Of a stretch of DNA of 64,000 bases, positions 44,333 through 55,858 are shown in pieces. Each line of letters starts with the position of its first letter. Within the stretch, counting starts at the first letter, position 1. The translations under genes were made by a program, and so were the position numbers. The notes beneath the pieces are model-generated. The model was not told the origin of the DNA. It saw only the letters and a program-made list of their open reading frames with translations, and ran no database searches. The DNA is taken from positions 14,042,363-14,106,362 of the forward strand of contig NC_056038.1 of assembly GCF_004379255.2 (NCBI RefSeq), read 5' to 3'. Source of the stretch: Salvia splendens. Lineage: Eukaryota; Streptophyta; Magnoliopsida; Lamiales; Lamiaceae.

Positions 44333-45480
44333 TGGAAGGCCTCGAGAGGGGAGCGAATTCGGACCAAGTTATATTGAAAATAACTGAATCGATTGGATCA
44401 GTTAGCAAATGTCGTTGCCACTTGATCGAGTCAAACTCGCTCTCACTCGTTTCCTACCAATGTAATTTGTAAACTCCCAATTTTGCACTACTTTAACAGT
44501 AAAGCGGCAAGTTCGGGGTCGATTCCATAGAGAAGTTGGTGTGTCGAGAGTGTGTGTAGTGAACAGGGGGTTGGCTACTGCCACGCTTTAACTTGGGAGT
44601 TTTTAACTACTGTTTTTACTCTAGGCAGAATTAAACTTGCTAACTTGATCAAGGTAAATTTAACTACTGGGTCAAGTGAATTGCAGGTGAAAACGTAACA
44701 GTAAATGCGAGGATGAAAACGTAATAACTTTGATTAAACTAAACTAAGAGCAGTACAGTGTGAAATTGAAACTAAGCTAATACTTCGGAAAATAAGAAAG
44801 CAAGTAAACCGAGAAGAATCTCGGCGGGTAATTTAGGAATACGCCGACAGATAACAAGTATTCTGCAGCGCTTCTTTAATTCCCCTTTATAACTACGCAT
44901 TACTTTATCTAAGTTAAGCTATTCTAGAAACTGGACTAAGCTTGAGAACTAAACTAAGCTAAACTAGACGGAAAGTAAAAGATCGGGTCTCCTTCTTGTG
45001 ATGGCACACCCTCTATTTATAGGCTCGACTTCGACCTCCAGCTGGATAACGATCTTGACAGGGAATATTCGCTCATGCTGAGATGAACGACTCATTGATT
45101 GCTACGTGCCTTTCTTCTAGAATGACGACGCTTTTGAGTAACAGATTCATGACTCAGCTACGTCCTTGCGTCTCATAAGCTAGCACGTGTTCCCTTCTAG
45201 AACGTCGTCCTTGATAACAGAATAGTGCGCCATATCCAGCTCATTTCCTCACGTGTTCTTCTTCTAGAAGCCAGAGGTCCCCGCCTAACTGCTTGATCAC
45301 TCCCCCTTGATTAACTCCCCCGATTCTTGGCCTTTTATCGCCTTTTGTACTTGCTTGATCAGTTCGGCCTTGCTGCCTTGGTCAAATGACATTTCTGCAC
45401 ATATAACACTTGTTTTGCGCGATAAACCGATCAAGTAGCATACATTTTACCCTTAAACCGATGCGTCATGAGTCTTATCA
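44333..45480 (-). mobile_element. Solo LTR, Athila-like, minus orientation
   Basis: On the minus strand it starts TGATAAGACTCATG, like the start TGATAAGTCG of the Athila LTR at 54264, and ends CGAGGCCTTCCA. Flanks are TCAAT and TAAAT (one mismatch). A TATAAATA box reads on the minus strand near 45015. The matching stretch of copy 1 (37411-37422, AATTCAATCTTA) preserves the empty site, which confirms the insertion. Confidence 0.8.
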
Positions 45481-45696
45481 TAAATCTTAATTTTATTTGT
45501 TTCACTGCCGAACCCGATTCATGGAGTTTAATTTGCAAAGGCAAACTAATTAAAGTTTGAATCCCTTTTAATCTTGAAATCATCTTCATTTGTCTTTGTC
45601 GAAAATGATAATATCTGTTGTTTTAATTAATTTGTGGTCCTGGCTTTTTAAAGGAACCCACAATTTTGTTAGATATAGCCCTTTGTGTGTTTGTGT

Positions 45697-45902
45697 GACT
45701 GAGACATCTCACATATTTGCAAACTTATCTATAGGCTATTATTTTTATACTTTATAGATGTCATTTATTAATTGTACAACCAATTTAATACTAGTATCGG
45801 ACTGAGACATCTCACATATTTGCATACTTATCTATAGGCTATTATTTTTATACTTTATAGATATCATTTATTAATTGTACAACCAATTTAATACTAGTAT
45901 CT
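45697..45902 (+). repeat. Tandem pair of a 103-bp unit
   Basis: GACTGAGACATCTCACATAT at 45697 recurs at 45800. The two units differ at only a few positions. The unit belongs to the segmental duplication; copy 1 has it once. Confidence 0.85.
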
Positions 45903-46026
45903 CGCGCATCCACATCCATGCTCTTATACAACCAATTTAATACTAGTATCTTGCGCATCCACATCCATGCTCTTGCCTACCAATTTAATACTAGTATCTC
46001 GAGCATCCACATCCATGCTCTTAGGC
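45882..46026 (+). repeat. Three tandem copies of a ~49-bp unit
   Basis: ACCAATTTAATACTAGTATC followed by a GCATCCACATCCATGCTCTT segment starts at 45882, 45931 and 45979. The last copy is followed at once by the inverse (AAGAGCATGGATGTGGG, 46027-46043), making a hairpin. Confidence 0.85.
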
Positions 46027-46439
46027 AAGAGCATGGATGTGGGCCTTTGACCCACTTTTATTTATTTTTTATTTTCTGCTCTTCCGTAAGAGCACAATAC
46101 TCATGAAACTTCTTTCTTCTTGCTTCTATATCGTTGTAGACTGCTCAAGTTTGACCGTCAACTGGTCCAGTTGGCCAATGTGTGCCCTCTTATCTGCGAA
46201 TATTTGTGAGTGGATCCTGTGGAAACTCAACAGATCAACTTGACTTAATCCAACTTGAGTGAGATGAATGGAGGAGCTCAAAAGCGTTTCAAAACCTTAA
46301 CCAACAATACTATTAACTAGTATATGGAAGTATCCCACATAGACGATGTGTTTTACATTTGTTGCATACACGAATGGGAATGGTTGCTATCATGCTTTAC
46401 AGGGTGTGTTAAGTTAAACTACAAATTGAGAGACTAAAT

Positions 46440-47461
46440 TAACTAAACTGATCCGTTTGCTAACGGGACTAAAACTACTTGATCAACTCATATTAAAATT
46501 TTCCTAAAATGACCAAACAGAATAAAAGTGAACGACAGTCAGTCGCCTACAAAACGTACGATAAAGCAAAACTTTTCTAACAACTTCATCTTCTTCACAG
46601 AATCAACATGAAAAGCATAGCATAATCAGATCAACGACTACTGAAACTAAATCAAGCATGATCACACCGTTAATCAATGTAAATTTACTCAGATCTACTC
46701 TACCAAGCTACCTAAATCCAGATCTAAACATCCTAACATATTTCCTTCAAGATTTCTTCACGACCAAGCAAAATACATAAGTTAAAACATCAGATCCAAA
46801 AGATTAAACAAAAACACTTAGCTAAGACATAAAGCATAAAACGGGCTCAAAGGTAAATCAGCGAAGGCATGCATGGTAAACATAATATTTTAACGTGAAC
46901 ACGAATCATAACATCAAATTACTAAAGTAAAAACGTTCATAGTCTGCAACATCAAAGCGGAAACCGGAAATAAACAAAAACAAAGACAGAAATTGTTTCA
47001 TCGCCCCTTCTCGAAGCGGAATTGCCAAACCAAACGTTAAACGTGACAAAAAAAACACCAAACACCACTAAACTAAACTAAGACAGGAACCAAGTGTGTA
47101 TGTGACAGAATGTAGGAGTTTGGAGTGTTGGGAGCCACCATTTCAGCCCTAGAAGAGAGCTGAAATCTACTGAGTGTCAAAAACTGGAAGCTCCTCATTC
47201 CTCCTTCTCTATTTCCATTTATAGGAAGGCGTGAGGTCTTGATCCCTAGGGCATCTGTTCTTTGAAAAGTCCTTCTTACCCTTCACCTGTGGGGATTTTT
47301 CTTGTGTGGCGCTCAATCTTCTAATCGAGTGCTCCTGCTGCATGTCGTGTATTCTGACTTGATCCGTTTGTGCAGCAAATTTGACTCCTCCTTGATCCGT
47401 TCATCTGCCCAGTTGATCAGTTCATTCTAGTCCATGAGTGATCATGTAATTAAAACTATCA
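46440..47461 (-). mobile_element. Probable LTR or LTR fragment, minus orientation
   Basis: On the minus strand, from 47461: TGATAGTTTTAATTACATG, then TGATCA-containing motifs, a CCTATAAATGG TATA box near 47220 and a leader-like region. The arrangement resembles the other Athila-like LTRs here. The inner border is uncertain and no target duplication was confirmed. No coding sequence. Confidence 0.4.
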
Positions 47462-48119
47462 TAAATTATAAAATTAAGACGATAGAGGTTGCAAAAATTT
47501 GTTTAATGTTCATTATCTTATTTAAAGTATTATTGGTGGAGAATGAGTCCACCTCATTAGAGAGAAAAAGACTTTCAAAAATCAAAAGTGCATATTCTTG
47601 TGGGGCGGACTAAAAGAAAAAGGGCTCGTATTCTCATTTCATATTACTAATCGACAATGCCGTTTTCCAAAAGTATATTATTTTACTACTAAATGAAATG
47701 AATTAAAAGTAATCAATGAAAAATAATCATTGTAACCACATTAAAAATTTCCACACCAGAATTTATTTACTCTAAATTTATTTTAGTTGGATTGAATATT
47801 TTAAACATGACGTTACCGAAATTAAATGGATTCAAAGTGGAAGACAATTTAATAGTTTTTCTTATTATATTTACATTCCTGTTATAAAATGGTTGTTCAA
47901 AAACTATCAAAACTAGCCTAAACTCGCCTTTTATATATGTATAGATGTGAGTGACGCGAGTTAATGGAATGCAATATCTACTTATCATTCACTGTAAAAA
48001 TGAAGTGTGAAATTATTATGGGACAGACCAACATGGAAAAGAGTGACAATTATTGTGAGACAGAGGGAGTACTATGTATTGGTACGTAATCAATACTACA
48101 ATTTTGTTGCTGATTTCTA

Positions 48120-48639
48120 CTCCCTTTGTACCTAAAAATTAAACTAGTTTTACCATTTTATATCATCTCAAAATTAGATCAAATTTAAAAATAAAAAAAA
48201 TTCAACATATAATAATCTTACACATCATTTATAATATCGAACTCACAATCCACTAACACTTTTTCCACTAACCTTTTCCCCTCATATCTCTCTTACTTTT
48301 TCTCATCTCTTTTTTACTTTAACAATTACTCCCTCCGTCCCCAAAAATTTGACAAACTTGTAAATGACACGAGTTTTAATGCGTAATTGATAAAGTAAGA
48401 AAGAGATGGAGAAAAGGAAGGTAAAAAGGTAATGGAATACTAAAGTGCTAGTGGATTGTAGGTCCACATTATAAACAATATGTATGATTATTATTTGTTG
48501 AAAACTATTTGTATTTAGAATTGGTTTAATTTTGAGGGACGACTGAAAATGGTAAAACTAGTCTATTTTTGGGGGACTGAGGGAGTATACATTAAAACCC
48601 TTGCGATTTACAAAGTTATCTATTTTTTGGACGGAGTGA
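48120..48639. mobile_element. Stowaway MITE (outer) with nested Stowaway
   Basis: CTCCCTTTGTACC at the left after TA, GGACGGAGTGA at the right with an eroded end. It is split by the element at 48329-48585. The interior is of the same family as 4850-5823. Confidence 0.65.
48329..48585. mobile_element. Stowaway MITE nested in 48120-48639
   Basis: CTCCCTCCGTCCCCAAAAAT at the left, TTTTTGGGGGACTGAGGGAG at the right, TA on both sides. Confidence 0.85.
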
Positions 48640-49571
48640 TTATTAAATTATACTCCCTCCGTCCAATAATAGATGACTCAATTAGGCAATGACACATGAT
48701 TTTATGAGTTGTTGTTTTGTGTGTTAAGTGCATGGAGAAAATAGTATATTTATATTGATGTAAGAGATACCTTTTTTGAAAAAAAAGGAAACACTACTTA
48801 TTAATTGTATTCATTCTAACTCATAGTATTAATTTTTTAGAGGGAACATTTTTTTTAGTCCGCGAACTTTATCAAACAATTATTTTTGGTCCATAATGTT
48901 TGAAAATATCTTTTGAGATCTGTGAACTTCGACTTAATATCATTTGAACTACTTTTTCAATTTTTGGACAAAAATACCCTTAAGACCATAAAGGGCAATT
49001 TAATCTATTTACTCTCTCTTCTTCATTAAAATGTTATTTTATTCTCCTTCCCTCTCTTCTTCCCCTTCTCCCTTCCCTCTCTTCTTATTCATCTCAATCG
49101 TCCCTATCCAAGTCGATTCACACACTAACTTGAAGAATTCAAAGCATGAAATTCTTCAAATTGATGCGGGGAAAAGTGAATTTGGGTTCTTGTGTTTGAT
49201 TCTTTGAATTCTTCAAATTGGTGTGAGAGCCGACTTTGACAGGGTCAGGGACGATTAAAATAACGAAGAAGAGAGAAAAAGAAGAAGGGGAAGAAGAATG
49301 AAAATGAAAGAAATTAAATATTTTAATAAAAAAGAGAAAGTAAATAGGCTAAATTTCCATTCATGGCTTTAAATTATTTCTGTCCAAAAATGATAAAGTA
49401 GGTAAAAGGATATTAAGTCAGAATTGATAGATCTCAAAAGATATTTTCAAACATTATCGACCAAAATGATAATTTGGCAATTCATGAACTAAAAAATATG
49501 TTCCCTCCTAATTTTAATTCTAGTCACGATATTTGAACTCGTAATATATTATGGATTATATTTAGTAATTA
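48640..49571. other. Intergenic, no gene recognised
   Basis: A lone Stowaway left end (CTCCCTCCGTCCAATAATAG, near 48656) and an inverted pair around 48860-49500 (for example CCGCGAACTTTATCAAACAA against TTTGGCAATTCATGAAC), probably a worn foldback element. No gene. Confidence 0.4.
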
Positions 49572-49823
49572 CTCCCTCCGTCCCACTTTAGGAGTCCTAG
49601 TTGAGTTCGGCACGGGTTTTAAGAAATGTAAAGGAAAGTTGGTGAAAAAAGATAGTGAAATGTGAGTCCTACTTTTTTATATTAGTTTTATAATAAAATG
49701 TGAGGGGAAAAAGATTAGTGGAATGTGTGGCCTAATACCATTTATGAAATATTACAACCGGGACTCCTAAAATGGGACATAAAAAAATGGTAAATCGGGC
49801 CTCCTAAAGTGGGACGGAGGGAG
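49572..49823. mobile_element. Stowaway MITE, 252 bp
   Basis: CTCCCTCCGTCCCACTTTAG and its inverse CTAAAGTGGGACGGAGGGAG with TA at both sides. Confidence 0.9.
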
Positions 49824-49963
49824 TAAAATTTTATCAATATCGCTTTTAATTGTCAAAGAATCCTAATTCCCAGATCGGAACAACAAAATTCTTCTAGCCT
49901 CTTGGGCCATTTTAGAATATTACGTCAATAGATCGGATGAATGAGACTATGTCATGCATGCAG

Positions 49964-50464
49964 TGTTAGGATCGTCGACTGCAACATTAGTTTGATATTG
50001 TCCGCTTTGGGTCAAGCCCGCACGGATTTGTTTTTGGGTCACTCCCAAAAGGCCTCAAACTAATTGGGGTTGGACAGGAATTATATACACCTTCCAACTT
50101 TCCTCATTCATCCGATGTGGGATGGGTTTGTAACCCAACAAACCTCCCCTCAAACCGAGACCACATCGGGAACGCATTCGACACGAACATGGGTCGTTCC
50201 AGCCCTGGCCCCTGAGTCATCCTGGGCCCGACCCTAACCGGGGCTTATCCAGGCACAACCCATAGCCACCTGGGCTCTGATACCACTTGTCAGGATCGTC
50301 GACTGCAACATTAGTTTGATATTGTCCGCTTTGGGTCAAGCCCGCACGGATTTGTTTTTGGGTCACTCCCAAAAGGCCTCAAACTAATTGGGGTTGGACA
50401 GGAATTATATACACCTTCCAACTTTCCTCATTCATCCGATGTGGGATGAGTTTGTAACCCAACA
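49964..50464 (-). mobile_element. Complete TRIM (terminal-repeat retrotransposon in miniature)
   Basis: Two 177-bp LTRs (49964-50140 and 50288-50464) differ at only two visible positions. The 5-bp duplication TGCAG flanks the element. Its sense strand is the minus strand: next to the right LTR lies the primer site TGGTATCAGAGC (complement at 50274-50285), matching initiator tRNA-Met. A purine tract (GAGGGGAGGTT) adjoins the left LTR. The internal part is only 147 bp and codes for nothing, so the element must borrow proteins from an autonomous retrotransposon. Confidence 0.95.
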
Positions 50465-50469
50465 TGCAG

Positions 50470-50995
50470 CAGCCAATTAAATGCAATAAAATCCATGTTT
50501 CAAATTCATATTCACGTTATCAAACCAAATCCACGTTATTTTTATTCTGTCATCAAACCAAATCTGCGTAATTCACAATCTACATAATTATAATTCGTAT
50601 AATTTACTTTTTATGATGCAAAACTTATTATTACGATAGAATGTGTATGTGTTTGAATTATTATACAAAATATTATGAAATTAAAAAATATTTTATTTTT
50701 GAGTCAATATCTCCTCATAAATATAATCATTCAGTATTTATTTCCACACGTTTGGATCCACTGTATACAATATTAAGTTCGCCAAATCATACTCTTGAAT
50801 ATCTGATTTCTCATTTTGAATCAATGAAAGACTTATTATATGAATTGGGCTTTTATTTTTATTGATAAAGTATTACTACTATTTGGGATCTATGTTTTTT
50901 AGATTATCTCTCAAGGATTCGTAATCTATGCTTATGTTATTGTTTACTCTTTATATAATTATAGGTTGGAAGTAAGATAGTCAATCCATCCAAAA
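50470..50995. other. Intergenic, no gene recognised
   Basis: AT-rich. A 74-residue frame (50641-50865) has no recognised family. Confidence 0.35.
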
Positions 50996-51932
50996 ATGAA
51001 GCAAGATTTGTTCAAATACCTACCATCAGAAATCTCTCAGACATCTTATTGAGACTCTCTCTTCAAAATATTACAATTTGCAAATGTGTTTGTAAATCAT
51101 GGCTCAGTCTCATTGAAAGTGATTTTTCTCAAGTCTCATCTTATTATATCCAACCCCGCCCTAGTTGTCTCGAAGCCAGCAACAAATTAAAATTGGTTCA
51201 ATCTTTTCATATTGGAAGAAGATGTTTTTGAATATGAGGAAAAGCAAGATCCTATTACCAAGTTTGATTTCCCTTATGCATCAAATACAAGGTTCCGTCA
51301 ATGGTTTGCTTCTTCTAAAAAATCCTTTTAGTGATCATATTTACGTATGTAATCCAATCACCCGTGAACTTATTGAGCTTCGTAGATCTCTTACTCACCG
51401 TAGGGGAGATTGTTATAGATTTGGAGTGAGCAAAATAAGCAGACAACATAAGGTAGTCTATTTTAATCCTAAATCTGGATGTCATGTATACACTCTTGAA
51501 ACAGGATCTTTGTGGAGACGCGTTGAAGTTGCTACCCCCTCGTTTTATCGTTGTTAATGTTCCGTGGGTGCATTTGTTAGTGGCAACCTTCATTGGTTAG
51601 TTTCAAATTGGGTGAAGCATCCTTTTGTTTGTTGCTTTGATCTTGAAACAGAACGTTTTAGCACATTATCTGCTCCTTCCCATGAAAGAATAGGATTCCA
51701 GGGAAAGTTGTATACTTTAGGGGATTATCTGTGTTTTTGTGATGATAATCCATATATGAGTAATAATGTCATCTGGTTGTTGATGAAATATGAACAGGCT
51801 GAGAAATGTTGGAGCGAGATGCAACTCATTATAAAAGAACCTTTTCTTGGTTTCTTTGTCTTTAAGGATAATATTTATGGTGGTGACAATGCGTGGAAAA
51901 ATCTTCAATCTCAAAGTTTACAGAAATGGTGA
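50996..51932 (+). pseudogene. F-box protein with F-box-associated domain, broken
   Basis: The ATG at 50996 opens MKQDLFKYLPSEI, the usual F-box start. The frame is lost near 51030 and resumes as LRLSLQNITICKCVCKSWLS, the rest of the F-box. After a second break near 51229 the F-box-associated beta-propeller region follows (GLLLLKNP, YVCNPITRELIELRR, YRFGVS). It then crosses an in-frame stop (TAA at 51554-51556) and continues (SGNLHWLVSN, CFDLETERFSTL, YEQAEKCWSEMQLI). F-box proteins pick substrates for SCF ubiquitin ligases. At least two frameshifts and one stop make this a pseudogene unless the assembly is wrong. The C-terminal half alone is still open for 122 codons. Confidence 0.85.
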
Positions 51933-53158
51933 CATGCTAATGTTAAAAAATCACACCTACAACCACTTGTGCTACTTCAAAATTTTGTTTTTCTAGTAAC
52001 GTGTTTCTCCCAAGTGTGTTTACAAAGACGCTATGTTTCCCTCTTTTGTAACGTAAAAAGAAATCTACATAATGGCTGATGTTGAGCCATAATGGCCCCA
52101 AATTTTGCCATTGAATGAGGGTGCATGCTTGGCTGAACGAGGGAGAAAGAAATTGCATTCAATGTTTTGTTTATAAAAATCCACCAATTTCTTATTCAAA
52201 AAAATCGTGTCGTCCATCTATGTGACTATTTTTCTTGAGAGAAGGGAGTATAATTCAAGGCGGCCTTTTTTTTTTAAATCGATACACTCTACAAAATAAA
52301 TCATCTTAAAGGCTATGGTTGAATATAATTTGATTAACATGGTGACGCACATTCTATCAATAAGTTTATGGAGTATAAAGTTAGCCATCTCAAATTTCGT
52401 GGATTAGTTCTTTTTTACTTTTGATTGCTTTGTTGTAGGCACGCAGCAATTAAGGTGGGTTCATTGTATGCTTATGCTGTCGACAATTTTGTTATCGGAT
52501 TAATATCATATTTATTAGTGATTAAGAGGGTAGACTAATGTCTTTTTCTAATCTTCTATAGTTAACAATGTAACAAAATAATTAATGCATAGTAACTTAT
52601 TTGAAAGTTCTCCTGATTTTTCAGGGTAAGAAATAGCAAAGCTAAAATTATTCATATTACAATATAAAATTTCCAATCTTGAGAAGATACCAATTTCGTG
52701 ATGTTTTATTAAAAAAAGTTGTAAATAATTTCAGACATTAGAACTTGTAAATTCTGATTGAGTTGGTCTTAAAGAAATGAAACTAGTAAATTGATCTAAT
52801 CTCACTTATTTCATGAAGAGTTCATTTAAAATACAATACCCTATCCCCCCCCCCCCCCCGTTTCCCGCTGTCATCGGGTAGCGGGTACCCGATACCTGAC
52901 GGGTATTTGGTCGGGATGGGAATTACCCATTACCCGCTTCGACACCCCTACTTCTCTGAACCCTAAAGTCCCCTGCTATACCAATTACGAAATTGTCTTC
53001 AGCATTTAAATTTCTATTAATTTGACGGTAAAAAGAAGAATATCCGCTGCTATGCGCGAGAAGATTGGTGGTCGTTGGTGCTTGACCTATGCATGATTCG
53101 TCCCTGAATATAATAATTGCAATATAGATAAATAAATAAAATGTAATGTTAAATATTA
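51933..53158. other. Intergenic with a truncated hAT-type end
   Basis: No gene. A run of 15 C lies at 52845-52859. Just after it, to about 52950, sequence rich in GGGTACCCG motifs ends CGACACCCCTA, the style of a hAT MITE right end; its left end is not seen. Confidence 0.45.
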
Positions 53159-53366
53159 CTCCCTCCGTACCACTCAAGATGACCACATTCTTGAGTTGCA
53201 CGAGATTTTTGGAAGTGTTGTTAGGTAGAATAAAGTAGAGAGGAAAAATGTAGTTAAATATTTTAATGAGGAGAGAGGAGAGAGAAGGTTATTTCTAAAA
53301 TTGGAAAGTGGTCATTTTGATTGAGACAAATAAAAAAGGAAAGGTGGTTATCTTGGGAGGAGAGAG
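53159..53366. mobile_element. Stowaway MITE, 208 bp
   Basis: CTCCCTCCGTACCACTCAAG at the left, TATCTTGGGAGGAGAGAG at the right, TA duplications on both sides. Confidence 0.78.
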
Positions 53367-53368
53367 TA

Positions 53369-53991
53369 CCACTAACTAAAATGATAAATTAAACCATAAC
53401 TTTGGTCAAGGAAACATAATTTGAATGGTTTGTATGAAAATTTTCTTTTTAGTTAAAATAGGCCTCAATCATATTAATGTGGCAATTCAACAAGAAAAAC
53501 AATAACCCTTTTTCCTGGGCCATTCACCGAATCAAGCCCATTTAGAGTCCGACAGAATTCCAATTTATGTATATTTATTTTCCGAATTAATTCCCGTTGG
53601 TTAAATATACTCTTTCCGACCCAATTTATTTAATGTATTTTTTACAGTGCTGTTTTAGAAGACTGTGATTAGTGAATTAAATGGAGAAAGAATAAAATAA
53701 GAAAAGTAAATAAATAAAGATAGAATAAAATGAGAAGAATTAATATGTTGCTTTACATAAAAATGTTAAATTATAATGGTATAGATAAAAAGAGAAAATA
53801 TGATCCAACCAACTCTACTGGCATGAAGTAATCATTTAATATTTGAAGATACAATCGTATGTACATAACATTATATTAAAAAGAAATAAATTTTGAAACC
53901 ATTAAAATTCGGATGTTGAAAACATGATATTTACCATAAAAGTAGTTGTGTTCATGGGTTCCAAATAGAGTCCATGTTCAACCTTAACTAG

Positions 53992-54032
<41 letters not shown>

Positions 54033-54263
54033 CTGTTAGGTTGAGATTATTTAGCTAAATTGAGAAATGAGATGCAATATCAGCCACTAATCCACAAGAT
54101 TAACTAAATGTCAATAGCTATCACATTATGTCAACACGGGGGTATAAGTGTCATTTCATTTCAATAGCCAGAATATCAAATGTCAACAGCTCGTATTAAA
54201 ATGTCAACAACTAAAAAATAACACTTACAATTCATGTATCAATACCGAGAATATCAATGTCAA
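53369..54263. other. Intergenic, with (TA)n run at 53994-54028
   Basis: A pure (TA)n microsatellite precedes a segment with repeated TGTCAACA/TGTCAATA motifs (54107-54262) that looks like the end of an unclassified mobile element cut by the Athila LTR. No gene. Confidence 0.45.
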
Positions 54264-55741
54264 TGATAAGTCGTATTCTAGGCCTTGGTTACGGGTCAGT
54301 ATGATGTGCTTAATTGATTATATTTGCAAAACAGTTGTTTAAAGTGTGCAGGTTAAGCATTCTAGCCAGTAGGGAAGTTTCGGAATGTTCAGGTGAAGAA
54401 GGCGCCAGCATGATCTCATACTGATCAGTATTCGTGCTAAAACGGCTTGAGATGGAGAAGACGGATAGCTGGGACGGATTACCCACAATTAAGGGCAAAG
54501 AAGTCAAATTTGCAACGAGGATTTACCCTAAAATCAAGGGTAGCCTCCCTATAAAAGGAAGCCAAATTGGAGAGAAGACAACATTCACTCATTCAACACA
54601 CCATCTTTAGGTAGAAAGTTCTCTCGGTAGTTTCAGTCTTTCAGCCGTGTCCCGCTTCTTGCCTCGCCGTAGCCATGATCACTTGACGTTCAGATGTTCC
54701 CAGAATTCCAGTCATCGTCCATTCCAGCCAGCAAGATCGTAGTTTAGAGTCTCATCGTCCGGAGTGGCAAAACACTTTTACATTGCTTTCGTAGTTTTAA
54801 ATTTCTCGCTTTCCTTACGTTGGATCTTGTTTACCTTTGGATATTTTCTGCTTTTGAAATACTTTGTTGAAGATCCGAACGTGTTTATGCTATGAAGTTG
54901 ATTTCAGTTTCGTTTATTGTGGTGTTTCTTTATTCCCTTGCCTAGTTAGCTTAGATCTAAAGTTTCTCGGTGTTTAAAGTGCTGATTCTCTCAATTCCGT
55001 TTACGTAACAAATTTCTTTAGGATAGATAAACAAGTGCTGTTTGATCGGAAAGTAGGTCGTTGCATGCAAAGCTTAGTTTTAATTTCTGAATCGTTCTTT
55101 CATGTTGATTAGTATGCAGAAGTCCAGTTTCAGTGTTTGATTTCGGATTTGATTTCTTAGTTTTGGATCTGTGTTTGTAAGTTGTTAATCTGAGTTTTCC
55201 GTGTTGAATCTGGAATTGTTATCTGAATTTTGGAAGTGTTTGTTGAAGAAGATGATGTCTATTCCAATTGGAGGGGACCACTTACTTTTCAAGATGCTTT
55301 TGCTTTTGTCCTTCACTTTTAGTTAAGCCCTGTCAGCCCAGTCACAAAACTTCCACTACACTCTGAATATTCTGTTTAGCCCGAAATAGAAACCCGTACC
55401 TTCCAAATATTTTCTGTTACAAAATTGTCCCCCCATTCCACGTACACAGTTACATTCCAAATGTTTTCCTTACCGTCTGACCAGTAGAACACCTCCTTTA
55501 AGTTCCAGCCTAGGTAGAAACTCAACCCAGCGTGGTAGCTAACCAAATCTTCCGATTGTCACCGCGGTAGTTTAAGAACGCACCATCTCTGTGGGATTCG
55601 ACCCTTACCACCACTATACTGATCAGTAGAAGTGGGTTGAGGAATCTTTGAAACCAAGGTCTAGGTTAGTTAGGATTTCTATCCTGATCAGTAGGATATA
55701 TCCTTGCTTGAACGACACTTACGCACCTTAGGTCCTTTCAA
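54264..55741 (+). mobile_element. 5' LTR of an Athila-type Ty3/gypsy retrotransposon
   Basis: The right border is fixed by the primer binding site at 55743. The left border is inferred from TGATAAGTCG, which matches the start of the solo LTR at 44333-45480. A TATAAAAGG box at 54550-54558 is followed by a leader-like region. The palindrome CTGATCAGTA occurs at about 54420, 55618 and 55682. The 3' LTR would be beyond the window. Confidence 0.75.
54550..54558 (+). promoter_or_regulatory. TATA box in the Athila LTR
   Basis: TATAAAAGG in the LTR, with CA-rich sequence about 30 bp downstream fitting a start site. Confidence 0.6.
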
Positions 55742-55742
55742 A

Positions 55743-55760
55743 TGGCGCCGCTGCCGGGGA
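55743..55760 (+). promoter_or_regulatory. Primer binding site of the Athila element
   Basis: TGGCGCCGCTGCCGGGGA, one base different from the site commonly seen in Athila elements and read as tRNA-Asp-primed. It lies directly behind the LTR. Confidence 0.85.
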
Positions 55761-55858
55761 TGGATAGCGTTATTTGCAATTACTGTGAGTGATACTTCGG
55801 TGTATATATTGTGCATAACCTTTCTTTTTTTTTTTTTTTTTTTTTTTCTTTTCAGTTT

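Larger units (their letters stand above)
42930..45800 (+). repeat. Copy 2 of a direct segmental duplication
   Basis: Homologous in order to 36780-37735, about 6.2 kb away, but expanded by a longer inverted-repeat element (43040-44330) and a solo LTR (44333-45480). Homology resumes at CTTAATTTTATTTGTTTCAC (45485). Confidence 0.85.

Noticed and set aside
45697..46026. CRISPR-like array
   Set aside because: Plant nuclear DNA; the units are contiguous tandem repeats without unique spacers of constant length.
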